From the NCBI GenBank assembly GCA_033557465.1, contig CM066032.1, positions 1,316,302,025-1,316,366,024 on the forward strand: a stretch of DNA of 64,000 bases, in the 5' to 3' direction. The notes under the pieces are model-generated. The model saw only the letters and a list, made by a program, of their open reading frames with translations, was not told where the DNA came from and ran no database searches. Numbering within the stretch: the first letter of the stretch is position 1; every line of letters begins with the position of its first letter. The translations under genes were made by a program, and so were the position numbers. This DNA is from Ichthyophis bannanicus. Lineage: Eukaryota; Chordata; Amphibia; Gymnophiona; Ichthyophiidae. Below are positions 41,973 through 53,200 of the stretch, piece after piece.

Positions 41973-43289
41973 GTGTGTAGTACAAGGAGGGGTAAGCTGT
42001 TAGAATCCGGCGTGTGTAGGAACTGCTCCCGCAAAGCGGCTGATATGGAAGACCCTCTGGAGGGGCCCAGTGGGGCCCAATTGTCAGGCGCTCGGGATAT
42101 GGGAGAGGGCCTGACGACTCCGTTGGTTGCTGGAGAGCAGGGATGCAGGCTGCCTTCGGGGGAAGCAGGGAGCCTGCCTCCTAGGGACAAACAGGCGCGG
42201 AGTTCCGCGGGGATTCAGCCTGGTTTTTTCAGCCTCATGCAACAAGCCTTTGCCTTATTGCAGCCGGCTATGGGGGAGTCGGCACAGAGCCCGCTGGGGC
42301 AGAAGCGTCCAGGCTCTGCGGAGGTAGGGCCAATTCCCCTCAAAAAGAGCAGAGCGGCCAGCGTAGGGGAGCAGGTGGCTCCAGTTTGGGAGGACCTAGA
42401 AACAAGTAGCGAGGATCTCGCAGCCGGGTCCGAGGAGGAGTTGGAAGAAGGTGAGCTACCGGAAGGGGAGCAACAAAGTAGAGTAGTCCGCGTGTTCAGG
42501 AAGGAGGAGCTCCCTACTTTGATTGCCGAGACCTTGAGGACGCTGAACATGCCGTCTGTGGAGCCTGCGGCGAGTGAGGTCCTGGAGGATCCGCTGTTGC
42601 AGGCGGTGCGTACGTCCCAGCGAGTGTTCCCCATACATAGGGTATTTAAAACAATGATTCAAGAGAAGTGGGACATACCAGAGTCGGCCCTGAGAGGTTC
42701 TAGGGCGATTGCTAAGTTGTATCCCCTTTCAGACCAGGATAGGGAACTTTTTCACTCGCCGAAGGTGGATGCGGCCGTCTCAGCGGTCACTAAGAAGACC
42801 ACGATCCCCGTAGAGGGTGCGGCGGCATTAAAGGACATACAGGACAGAAAGCTGGATACCTTACTGAAGCAGGTGTTTGATATCAGTGCCCTGTCCATGC
42901 AGGCCTCAATTGCGGGGCATGGGTCGCGAGGGGCTGTCTGCGCTGATCCCAGCGGTTGCAGGGGGATCAGTCAGGAGATCAGGAGGCAGAGGTGTCGCGC
43001 CTGGAGTCCGGAACTGCTTACTTGGCGGATATTCATTATGACCTCATCAGGGGACTTGCTAAGAGTATGGCGTCAGTTGTGGCGGCGCGGCGTTCTCTGG
43101 TTGAGAAACTGGGTGGCGGACGGGTCATCCAAGGCGCGTCTTAGTAAGCTTCCGTTCAGGGGCAAGCTCTTGTTTGGTGAGGATTTAGACAAACTGGTGA
43201 AGGATCTCGGAGAATCCAAAGGGGGGCGCCTGCCTGAGGATAAGCCCAAGCAGGGCCGCGGAGCTTTGGGATCCAAAGGGACTCAGTGA
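41973..43289 (+). pseudogene. DIRS gag-like ORF1
   Basis: The frame is open through 438 codons. The protein-like part probably begins at the ATG at 42044 (MEDPLEGP). It has an acidic Glu-rich stretch (about 42420-42480), FRKEELPTLIAETLRTL, a central segment (KWDIPESALRGSRAIAKLYPL) and the C-terminal block LSKLPFRGKLLFGEDLDKLV typical of DIRS Gag. Between about 42910 and 43080 the expected sequence (AYLADIHYDLIRGLAKSM, AARRSLVEKLG) lies in another frame, so a pair of compensating shifts is likely. Confidence 0.75.
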
Positions 43290-43434
43290 GATTTTCGAAG
43301 GTTTCGGGCCTCTCGTTTCAGCCAAGTGCAGCGGGGAAGGTTCCCGCTGCGAGGGCAGGGATTCCGGGGATTTCAAGGGGCGGGTAGAGGTTTCGCCCCC
43401 TTTCAGTCCTCATCCCTCAAGAAGTCACAATGAG

Positions 43435-45336
43435 ATGAGGCCGGCTCCGGTAGGGGAGGTGCCCGTGGTCGGAAGGCTACGGGATTTCTATCCTGCCTGG
43501 GCCTGTCTTACTTCAGATTAGTGGGTGTTGGAAGTAATTCGAGAGGGCTATGCGCTGGAGCTTCATCGGCCCGTTTTAGATTCCTTTGTCGTGTCCCCTT
43601 GCAGGGCTCTGCTCAAGCTTCTCGTGGTGTCAGAGACTCTGCAGCGTCTACTTCAGCTCAAGGCAGTGGTGCCCATACCCGAAGAGCAGTGCGGTGCCAG
43701 TCGACACTCAATCTACTTCGTGGTGCCGAAAAAGGAAGGCACGTTTCGGCCGATCCTGGACTTAAAGCAGGTAAACCGCTGCCTTCGAGTGACTCATTTC
43801 CGAATGGAGACGCTGCATTCCATGATAGCGGCAGTCCGAAAGGGGGAATTCCTGACCTCCTTAGACCTCACGGAGGCATATCTGTATATCCCTATTCGAC
43901 AAGAGCATCAAAAGTTTCTACGCTTTGCGCTGCCCATGGGGCATTTCCAGTTTCAGGCAATGCCTTTTGGGCTGGCAACAGCACCTCGCGTATTCACCAA
44001 GATCATGGTGGTGGTGGCTGCGGCTCTTCGGAAGGAGGGCGTACTCGTACACCCGTATTTGGACGATTGGTTGATTCGAGCGAAGTCGGAGGAGGAAAAT
44101 GTCCGGGCCACCGCTCGGGTGGTGCAGATGTTGGAAACTTTGGGATGGGTGGTGAACCATGCAAAGAGCAGTCTGGTACCCTCTCATTCCCTGGAGTATT
44201 TGGGTGCGCGCTTCGAGACAAAGCGGGGTGCGGTGTTTCTTCCGGATCGCCGGGTTCGGGCGTTGAGAAGGTTGGTGGAGCGTTTTCTGGCACGACGCGC
44301 TTCAACGTCATGGCAGTACCTGCAGCTACTCGGGACGATGGTGGCGTCCATCGAGATGGTGCCGTGGGCCAGGGCTCACATGCGGCCTTTGCAGAGGGCT
44401 CTCCTCCGGAGATGGTCCCATCAATCGGACTCTCTAGCTTGTCACCTAGTCTGCCCGCCGGAAGTTCGGAGGGAACTCCGTTGATGGTTGCAGAAGGACA
44501 GTCTAGAGAAAGGCATGCCTCTGGAGCCTCCCTCCTGGAGACTTTTAACGACGGATGCAAGTCTGGGGGTTTGGGGGGCGCACTGCGAGGGCCGTTTCGC
44601 CCAGGGTCGGTGGTCCCAGGCGCAGAGAGAGTGGTCCATCAACCGGCTGGAGATGCAGGCGGTGTTTTTGGCCCTGCAGGACTTTCGGACGTGGTTGACG
44701 GGGACGGCAGTCAGGGTGCTGTCTGACAATGCGACCATGGTAGCCTACATCAATCGACAGGGCGGCACAGGCAGTGCGGCTCTGGAGGACGAAGCGGGTC
44801 AGCTGCTACACTGGGCCGAGCAGAATCTGATGGGGCTGTCGGCACAGCACGTGGCAGGCGGGGACAGTGTCGAAGCAGATTTTCTGAGTCGTCACAGGGT
44901 GGACCCAGGAGAGTGGACGCTTCATCCGGAAGTGTTTGCACTGCTCGTGAGGCGTTGGGGTCCGCCGGTTATGGATCTGATGGCAACCTTAGAATCGGCA
45001 AAGGCCTTGCGCTTTTACAGCAGAAGAAGGGAGCGAATGTCGGAGGGGCTCGATGCATTGGCTCAAAGGTGGCCAGTGGACGTCCTGCTCTATGTGTTTC
45101 CACCTTGGGCTCTGATAGGTTGAGTAGTACAGCATATAGAACTCCACCGAGGTCTAGTGATTCTGATAGCTCCCGAATGGCCCAGGAGGCCTTGGTATGC
45201 GGATTTGGTGAGGCTCCTGGCGGACGATCCGTGGCGGCTTCCTCAGAGAGAGGATCTGTTGTTACAGGGCCCGTTGTGGATGCCTCAAGTGGCTCGGTTC
45301 TCGCTTATGGCATGGCTTTTGAAAGGGCAAGGATGA
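43435..45336 (+). pseudogene. DIRS reverse transcriptase-RNase H ORF with three in-frame stops
   Basis: ATG at 43435. RT: RHSIYFVVPKKEGTFRPILD, LTSLDLTEAYLYIPI, MPFGLATAPRVFTK and active site YLDD at 44056-44067. RNase H: TTDASLGVWG, INRLEMQAVFLAL, LSDNATMVAYIN, EADFLSRH. The C-terminal segment (PPVMDLMATLES ... VFPPWALI) is where other DIRS elements carry a methylase-like domain, not confirmed here. In-frame stops: TAG at 43519-43521, TGA at 44482-44484, TGA at 45121-45123. No net frameshift, so only point decay is visible. The end overlaps the recombinase ORF. Confidence 0.92.
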
Positions 45337-46373
45337 GAGCCAAGGGTTATGCCCCAGCGGTTATCTCTACGTTGTTACGGGCTCGAAGGCGGTCCACCTC
45401 GCTCGCGTATGTTCGCATCTGGCGGGTCTTTGAAGGCTGGTGTGCGGAGAGAGCCCTGCGGCCGTTGGCAGCGTCGGTGCCACAGATTCTCTCCTTTTTG
45501 CAAGCGGGGGTGGACAAAGGGCTTGCGGCAAGTTCGTTGCGGATTCAGTTGGCGGTGATTTCTTGCTTTCAGGGCAACGTTCAAGGGCCACCGTTAGGGG
45601 CTCATGGCGACATTCGGAGGTTCTTGCGAGCCGTGCTGCTTATGCGACCGCCGCGCAGGTGCTCGGTGCTGGCGTGGGATCTGAACCTGGTTTTAGAGGT
45701 GTTGTTGAAGCCACCGTTTGAACCTTTGTCCAAAGCCTCCATAAAGGATTTGACCTTGAAGACGGTGTTTCTAGTGGCGATTTGTTCCGCTCGCTGGATT
45801 TCGGAGTTGCAAGCTTTGTCATGTAAGGAGCCGTACCTCTCTTTTTTCGACACCAAGGTGGTCTTGCATACAGTTCCAGCATTTTTGCCCAAAGTGGTTT
45901 CGGCATTCCATGTTAACCAGGTGGTATCATTGCCAGTGTTTTCGATAGACAGTGGTAGTCGTTCGGATAGCAGATTGCATTTTCTTGACATGCGGCGCAC
46001 GCTCCGGCAGTACCTCCGTGGGACAGCGTCCTTCCGGAAGTCCGATAGGTTGTTTGTGACTTTTGGGGGCCCGCGGAAGGGAGAGGCTGCGGCTAAGGCG
46101 TCCATTTCCAGGTGGTTAAAGGAGGCGATTGCGGCGGCCTACATTTTAAGAGGTAGAAGCGTGCCTGAAGGTCTCCGTGCTCACTCGACTAGGGCGCAGG
46201 CGGCGTCTTGGGCGGAGTTTAGCTTAGTGCCAGCCGCAGACATTTGTAGGGCGGCTACGTGGTCGTCATTGCACACCTTTGTTAGGCACTATAGGCTTGA
46301 TGTGCAGGCCGAGGAAGATGTGCGTTTTGGATCTGCGGTACTTCAGGCTGGCCTAGCACGACCCTCCCGTTGA
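44913..46373 (+). CDS. DIRS tyrosine recombinase
   Basis: Open frame of 486 codons. The domain itself starts at about 45310 (MAFERARMRAKG); the earlier part overlaps RNase H in another frame and is probably not used. Catalytic pattern of the lambda-integrase fold: Arg at 45792-45794 (CSARWISELQAL), HxxR in AHSTRAQAASW (46182-46193), and Tyr at 46290-46292 (RHYRLD). An N-terminal SAM-like segment (STSLAYVRIWRVFEGWC) precedes it. It would insert the circular cDNA without target duplication. Intact over its domain, unlike its upstream neighbours. Confidence 0.9.
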   Translation: MDASSGSVCTAREALGSAGYGSDGNLRIGKGLALLQQKKGANVGGARCIGSKVASGRPALCVSTLGSDRLSSTAYRTPPRSSDSDSSRMAQEALVCGFGEAPGGRSVAASSERGSVVTGPVVDASSGSVLAYGMAFERARMRAKGYAPAVISTLLRARRRSTSLAYVRIWRVFEGWCAERALRPLAASVPQILSFLQAGVDKGLAASSLRIQLAVISCFQGNVQGPPLGAHGDIRRFLRAVLLMRPPRRCSVLAWDLNLVLEVLLKPPFEPLSKASIKDLTLKTVFLVAICSARWISELQALSCKEPYLSFFDTKVVLHTVPAFLPKVVSAFHVNQVVSLPVFSIDSGSRSDSRLHFLDMRRTLRQYLRGTASFRKSDRLFVTFGGPRKGEAAAKASISRWLKEAIAAAYILRGRSVPEGLRAHSTRAQAASWAEFSLVPAADICRAATWSSLHTFVRHYRLDVQAEEDVRFGSAVLQAGLARPSR

Positions 46374-46393
46374 GATTTACTACTTTGTTACAT

Positions 46394-46493
46394 CCTCTAT
46401 GGTTCCATGACAGGACTAGAGGGACGAAAAGGAAGAGGAAATTAGACTTACTTGCTAATTGTTGTTCCTTAAGGAACTCTAGTCCAGTCCCGG
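46394..46493 (+). repeat. DIRS internal complementary region
   Basis: CTCTATGGTTCC...CTAGAGGGACGAAAAGG is the complement of the left outer end. It is joined directly to GAGGAAATTAGACTTAC...AACTCTAGTCCAGTCCCGG, the complement of the right outer end. This is the template proposed to join the ends during circular cDNA synthesis. Confidence 0.93.
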
Positions 46494-46797
46494 ATCCCTC
46501 CCGAAGTTTAGCGCTGCCAGCCTGCAGTTTGCGGAGGACAGTGGTGCTACGGATGGCGGTGGTCAGGGAGCTGCTCGAGGAAGCGAAGCACATGGGCTCT
46601 TTTCGCAGCAGTACTTCGGTAGTTAGTCAGTTATTGTTGGTTTCAGGGGCGCATATTTTCCTGGTGGCGGCTCTAGCCGTGAGAGGTACGCCTTTCTTCA
46701 GTTGAAAGAAAAAAAAAAAAAGTCTTAGCTAATGGTTGACTTTCCTAAAGTGTTTCACTACTTATTTGTTGCTCTGCTGAGTCTGCTTTGTCAATAG

Positions 46798-46963
46798 GTA
46801 CTGAAGAGGAGGAGGCGGTCCCAGACTACTTATACAGAGGTCATCAAAGCGATGACGTGTTTCAGTTTCCAAAGCTGCTGGAGGAGATAGTAAACTCTAT
46901 GGTTCCGGGACTGGACTAGAGTTCCTTAAAGAACAACAATTAGCAGGTAAGTCTAATTTCCTC
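46798..46963 (-). repeat. DIRS right inverted terminal repeat
   Basis: Reverse complement of the left repeat, plus about 30 extra outer bases (ending TAAGTCTAATTTCCTC) that the left lacks but the internal complementary region contains. Confidence 0.93.
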
Positions 46964-47284
46964 TTAAATAGCATGGGGGATAAAGAGCAGCCCTGGCGTG
47001 CACCTCAATGTAATGTGACTTGCTGAGATTTTTGTTCCATTGACACAGATACATGCAGTGGGCTGAGCGTACATCACCTCTAGAAAACTGAGAAAACTGG
47101 CCCCAAAACCAAACCACTTAAGAGCGGAAAGTAAAAAGGGCCACTCCAGCCGGTTGAAAGCCTTTTCGGCATCTAAAGAAAGACCAGCAAGGGGCCATCC
47201 CATATTTTTGGAACCCACGAGAATGTGGCATAAAAGTCGTGCATTATCGGCCGTGGACCTTCCTGCGGTAAAGCCACATTGGTC
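46964..47284 (-). pseudogene. Old L1 ORF2, reverse transcriptase fingers/palm segment
   Basis: The minus strand reads DQCGFTAGRSTADNARLLCH, GLSLDAEKAFNRLEWPFLL, and, after a frameshift near 46995, RQGCSLSPMLF, where the DIRS element begins. Together with 40733-40931 and 35829-37655 this rebuilds the order of one L1. At DQ the coding sequence stops and the 34-bp minisatellite begins. Confidence 0.92.
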
Positions 47285-50200
47285 TGTGAGGAGGAAGAGG
47301 TGACAGAAGGAGCAGCACTGTGGGGAGGAAGAGGTGACAGAAGGAGCAGCACTGTGAGGAGGAAGAGGTGAGAAGAAGGAGCAGCACTGTGGGGAGGAAG
47401 AGGTGTGAGGAGGGATCAGCACTGTGGGGAGGAAGAGGTGAGAGAAGGGACCAGCACTGTGGGGAGGAAGAGGTGAGAGAGGGAACAGCACTGTGGGGAG
47501 GAAGAGGTGAGAGAAGGGAGCAGCACTGTGGGGAGGAAGAGGTGAGAGAGGGAACAGCACTGTGGGGAGGAAGAGGTGAGAGAGGGATCAGCACTGTGGG
47601 GAGGAAGAGGTGAGAGAGGGAACAGCACTGTGAGGAGGAAGAGGTGAGAGAGGGAGCAGCACTGTGGGGAGGAAGAGGTGAGAGAGGGAGCAGCACTGTG
47701 GGGAGGAAGAAGTGAGAGAGGAAACAGCACTGTGGGGAGGAAGAGGTGAGAGAGGGAACAGCACTGTGAGGAGGAAGAGGTGAGGGAGGGATCAGCACTG
47801 TGGGGAGGAAGAGGTGAGAGAGGGATCAGCACTGTGAGGAGGAAGAGGTGAGAGAGGGATCAGCACTGTGGGGAGGAAGAGGTGTGAGAAGGATCAGCAC
47901 TGTGAGGAGGAAGAGGTGAGAGAGGAAACAGCACTGTGGGGAGGAAGAGGTGAGAGAGGGAACAGCACTGTGGGGAGGAAGAGGTGAGAGAGGGATCAGC
48001 ACTGTGGGGAGGAAGAGGTGAGAGAGGGATCAGCACTATGGGGAGGAAGAGGTGAGAGAGGGAGCAGCACTGTGGGGAGGAAGAGGTGAGAGAGGGAGGG
48101 AGCAGCACTGTGGGGAGGAAGAGGGGAGAGAGGGATCAGCACTGAGGGGAGGAAGAGGTGTGAGAAGGGATCAGCACTGTGGGGAGGAAGAGGTGAGAGA
48201 GGGAACAGCACTGTGAGGAGGAAGAGGTGACAGAAGGAGCAGCACTGTGGGGAGGAAGAGGTGTGAGGAGGGATCAGCACTGTGGGGAGGAAGAGGAGAG
48301 AGAGGGAGCAGCACTGTGGGGAGGAAGAGGTGAGAGAGGGAGCAGCACTTTGGAGAGGAAGAGGTGACAGAAGGAGCAGCACTGTGGGGAGGAAGAGGTG
48401 AGAGAGGGATCAGCACTGTGGGGAGGAAGAGGTGAGAGAGGGATCAGCACAGTGGGGAGGAAGAGGTGAGAGAAGGATCAGCACTGTGGGGAGGAAGAGG
48501 TGAGAGAGGGATCAGAACTGTGAGGAGGAAGAGGTGAGAGATGGATCAGCACTGTGGGGAGGAAGAGGTGAGAGAAGGATCAGCACTGTGGGGAGGAAGA
48601 GGTGAGAGAGGGATCAGAACTGTGAGGAGGAAGAGGTGAGAGAGGGATCAGCACTGTGGGGAGGAAGAGGTGAGAGAGGGATCAGAACTGTGAGGAGGAA
48701 GAGGTGAGAGAGGGATCCGCACTGTGGGGAGGAAGAGGTGAGAGAGGGATCAGCACTGTGGGGAGGAAGAGGTGTGAGGATAGATCAGCACTGTGGGGAG
48801 GAACAGGTGAGAGAGGGAACAGCACTGTGGGGAGGAAGAGGTGAGAGAGGGAGCAGCATTGTGGGGAGGAAGAGGTGAGAGAAGGGTCAGCACTGTGGGG
48901 AGGAAGAGGTGAGAGAGGGAGCAGCATTGTGGGGAGGAAGAGGTGAGAGAAGGGTCAGCACTGTGGGGAGGAAGAGGTGTGAGAGGGATCAGCACTGTGG
49001 AGAGGAAGAGGTGAGAGAGGGATCAGAACTGTGGAGAGGAAGAGGTGAGAGAAGGATCAGCACTGTGGAGAGGAAGAGGTGAGAGAGGGATCAGAACTGT
49101 GAGGAGGAAGAGGTGAGAGAGGGAGGGAGCAGCACTGTGGGGAGGAAGAGGTATGAGAAGGATCAGCATTGTGGGGAGGAAGAGGTGAGAGAGGGGGCAG
49201 CACTGTGGGGAGGAAGAGGTGTGAGAGGGATCAGCACTGTGGGGAGGAAGAGGTGAGAGAGGGAGCAGCACTGTGGGGAAGAGGAGGTGTGAGAAGGATC
49301 AGCACTGTGAGGAGGAAGAGGTGAGAGAGGGATCAGCATTGTGGGGAGGAAGAGGTGAGAGAGGGATCAGCACTCTGAGGAGGAAGAGGTGTCAGAAGGA
49401 TCAGCACTGTGAGGAGGAAGAGGTGTGAGAAGGATCAGCACTGTGGGGAGGAAGAGGTGAGCGAGGGATCAGCACTGTGAGGAGGAAGAGGTGAGAGAGG
49501 GAACAGCACTGTGAGGAGGAAGAGGTGAGGGAGGGATCAGCACTGTGGGGAGGAAGAGGTGAGAGAGGGATCAGCACTGTGGGGAGGAAGAGGTGAGAGA
49601 GGGATCAGCACTATGGGGAGGAAGAGGTGAGAGAGGGAGCAGCACTGTGGGGAGGAAGAAGTGTGAGAAGGGAGCACCACTGTGGGGCGGAAGAGGTGAG
49701 AGAGGGAGCAGCACTGTGGGGAGGAAGAAGTGTGAGAAGGTAGCAGCACTTTGGGGAGGAAGAGGTGAAAGAGGGAGCAGCACTGTGAGGAGGAAGAGGT
49801 GAGAGAGGGAGCAGCACTGTGGGGATGAAGAGGTGAGAGAGGGAGCAGTACTGTGGGGATGAAGAGGTGAGAGAGGGATCAGCACTGTGAGGAGGAAGAG
49901 GTGAGAAGTGATCAGCACTGTGGGGAGGAGGAGGTGAGAAGGGATCAGCACTGTGGGGAGGAAGAGGTGAGAGAGGGAGCAGCACTGTGGGGAGGAAGAG
50001 GTGAGAGAGGGAGCAGCACTGAGGGGATGAAGAGGTGAGAGAGGGAGCAGCACTGTGGGGAGGAAGAGGTGAGAAGGGATCAGCACTGTGGGGAGGAAGA
50101 GGTGAGAGAGGGATCAGCACTGTGGGGAGGAAGAGGTGTGAGGAGGGAGCAGCACTGTGGGGAGGAAGAGGTGTGAGGAGGGATCAGCACTGTGGGGAGG

Positions 50201-53200
50201 AAGAGGTGTGAGGAGGGAGCAGCACTGTGGGGAGGAAGAGGTGTGAGGAGGGAGCAGCACTGTGGGGAGGAAGAGGTGTGAGAGGGAGCAGCACTGTGGG
50301 GAGGAAGAGGTGTGTGAGGGATCAGCACTGTGGGGAGGAAGATGTGTGAGGAGGGATCAGCACTGTGGGGAGGAAGAGGTGAGAGAGGGAGCAGCACTGT
50401 GGGGAGGAAGAGGTGTGAGGAGGGAGCAGCACTGTGGGGAGGAAGAGGTGTGAGGAGGGATCAGCACTGTGGGGAGGAAGAGGTGAGAGAGGGATCAGCA
50501 CTGTGAGGAGGAAGAGGTGAGAGAGGGATCAGCACTGTGAGGAGGAAGAGGTGAGAAGTGACCAGCACTGTGAGGAGGAAGAGGTGAGAAGTGATCAGCA
50601 CTGTGGGGATAAAGAGGTGAGAGAGGGATCAGCACTGTGAGGAGGAAGAGGTGAGAGAGGGAGCAGCACTGTGGGGATGAAGAGGTGAGAGAGGGAGCAG
50701 CACTGTGGGGATGAAGAGGTGAGAGAGGGATCAGCACTGTGAGGAGGAAGAGGTGAGAAGTGATCAGCACTGTGGGGAGGAGGAGGTGAGAAGGGATCAG
50801 CACTGTGGGGAGGAAGAGGTGAGAGAGGGAGCAGCACTGAGGGGATGAAGAGGTGAGAGAGGGATCAGCACTGTGGGGAGGAAGAGGTGAGAAGGGATCA
50901 GCACTGTGGGGAGGAAGAGGTGAGAAGGGATCATCACTGTGGGGATGAAGAGGTGAGAGAGGGAGCAGCACTGAGGGGAGGAAGAGGTGAGAAGGGACAG
51001 CACTGTGGGAGGAAGAGGTGAGAGAAGGGATCAGCACTGTGGGGAGGAAGAGGTGTGAGGAGGGAGCAGCACTGTGGGGAGGAAGAGGTGTGAGGAGGGA
51101 TCAGCACTGTGGGGAGGAAGAGGTGTGAGGAGGGAGCAGCACTGTGGGGAGGAAGAGGTGTGAGGAGGGATCAGCACTGTGGGGAGGAAGAGGTGTGAGG
51201 AGGGAGCAGCACTGTGGGGAGGAAGAGGTGTGAGGAGGGATCAGCACTGTGGGGAGGAAGAGGTGTGAGGAGGGATCAGCACTGTGGGGAGGAAGAGGTG
51301 TGAGGAGGGAGCAGCACTGTGGGGAGGAAGAGGTGTGAGAAGGGATCAGCACTGTGGGGAGGAAGAGGTGTGAGGAGGGAGCAGCACTGTGGGGAGGAAG
51401 AGGTGTGATACGGATCAGCACTGTGGGGAGGAAGAGGTGTGAGAGTAGGGATCAGCACTGTGGGGAGGAAGAGGTGAGAAGGGATCAGCACTGTGAGGAG
51501 GAAGAGGTGAGAGAAGGATCAGCACTGTGGGGAGGAAGGGGTGTGAGAAGGATCAGCACTGTGGGGAGGAAGAGGTGAGAGAAGGATCAGCACTGTGGGG
51601 AGGAAGAGGTGAGAGAGGGATCAGCACTGTGGGGAGGAAGAGGTGTGAGAAGGGAGCAGCACTGTGGGGAGGAAGAGGTGTGAGAGGGGGAAGCACTGTG
51701 CGGAGGAAGAGGTGTGAGAGGGATCAGCACTGTGCGGAGGAAGAGGTGAGAGAGGGATCAGCACTGTGGGGAGAAGAGGTGAGAGAGGGATCAGCACTGT
51801 GGGGAGGAAGAGGTGTGAGATGGGGAAGCACTGTGCGGAGGAAGAGGTGTGAGAGGGATCAGCACTGTGCGGAGGAAGAGGTGTGAGAGGGATCAGCACT
51901 GTGGGGAGGAAGAGGTGTGGGAGGGATCAGCACTGTGGGGAGGAAGAGGTGTGGGAGGGATCAGCACTGTGGGGAGGAAGAGGTGTGGGAGGGAACAGCA
52001 CTGTGAGGAGGAAGAGGTGTGAGAGGGATCAGCACTGTGGGGAGGAAGAGGTGTGAGAGGGATCAGCACTGTGGGGAGAGGAGGTGAGAGAGGGATCAGC
52101 ACTGTGGGGAGGAAGAGGTGTGAGGAGGGATCAGCACTGTGGGGAAGAATAGGTGAGAGGGATCAGCACAGTGTGGAGGAAGAGGTGAGAGAGGGAGCAG
52201 CACTGTGGAGAGGAAGAGGTGAGAGAAGGATCAGCACTGTGCGGAGGAAGAGGTGTGAGAGGTATCAGCACTGTGAGGAGGAAGAGGTGTGAGAGGGATC
52301 AGCACTGTGGGGAGAAGAGGTGAGAGAGGGAGGGATCAGCACTGTGGGGAGGAAGAGGTGTGAGGAGGGATCAGCACTGTGGGGAGGAAGAGGTGTGAGG
52401 AGGGATGAGCACTGTGGGGAGGAAGAGGTGAGAGAGGGATCAGCACTGTGGGGAGGAAGAGGTGAGAGAGGGAGCAGCACTGTGGAGAGGAAGAGGTGAG
52501 AGAAGGATCAGCACTGTGGGGAGGAAGAGGTGTGAGGAGGGATCAGCACTTTGGGGAGGAAGAGGTGTGAGAGGGATCAGCACTGTGGGGAGAAGAGGTA
52601 TCAGCACTGTGGGGAGGAAGAGGTGTGAGACGGATCAGCACTGTGAGGAGGAAGAGGTGTGAGAGGGATCAGCACTGTGGGTAGAAGAGGTGAGAGAGGG
52701 ATCAGCACTGTGGGGAGGAAGAGGTGTGAGGAGGGATCAGCACTGTGGGGAGAGGAGGTGAGAGAGGGATCAGCACTGTGGGGAGGAAGAGGTGTGAGGA
52801 GGGATCAGCACTGTGGGGAAGAAGAGGTGAGAGGGATCAGCACTGTGGGGAGGAAGAGGTGAGAGAAGGATCAGCACTGTGCGGAGGAAGAGGTGTGAGA
52901 GGGATCAGCACTGTGAGGAGGAAGAGGTGTGGGAGGGATCAGCACTGTGGGGAGAAGAGGTGAGAGAGGGAGGGATCAGCACTGTGGGGAGGAAGAGGTG
53001 TGAGGAGGGATCAGCACTGTGGGGAGGAAGAGGTGTGAGGAGGGATGAGCACTGTGGGGAGGAAGAGGTGAGAGAGGGATCAGCACTGTGGGGAGGAAGA
53101 GGTGAGAGAAGGATCAGCACTGTGCGGAGGAAGAGGTGTGAGAGGGATCAGCACTGTGAGGAGGAAGAGGTGTGAGAGGGATCAGCACTGTGGGGAGAAG

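Larger units (their letters stand above)
40932..46963 (+). mobile_element. DIRS-type tyrosine-recombinase retrotransposon, 6.0 kb
   Basis: Full DIRS architecture: inverted terminal repeats (40932-41066 and 46798-46963), an internal complementary region (46394-46493) that joins the sequences of both outer ends, and gag, RT/RNase H and tyrosine-recombinase ORFs in order. It sits in the old L1 between the codons for SPMLF and NLALEPLA, with no target duplication, as expected for recombinase-mediated insertion of a circular intermediate. Several in-frame stops show that this copy is inactive. Confidence 0.95.

Noticed and set aside
44003..44560. Minus-strand 185-codon frame within DIRS
   Set aside because: Shadow of the RT/RNase H frame, with no family resemblance.
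43521..44726. 401-codon frame over the DIRS RT
   Set aside because: Out of frame with the RT that carries YLDD; Gly/Ser-rich shadow translation.
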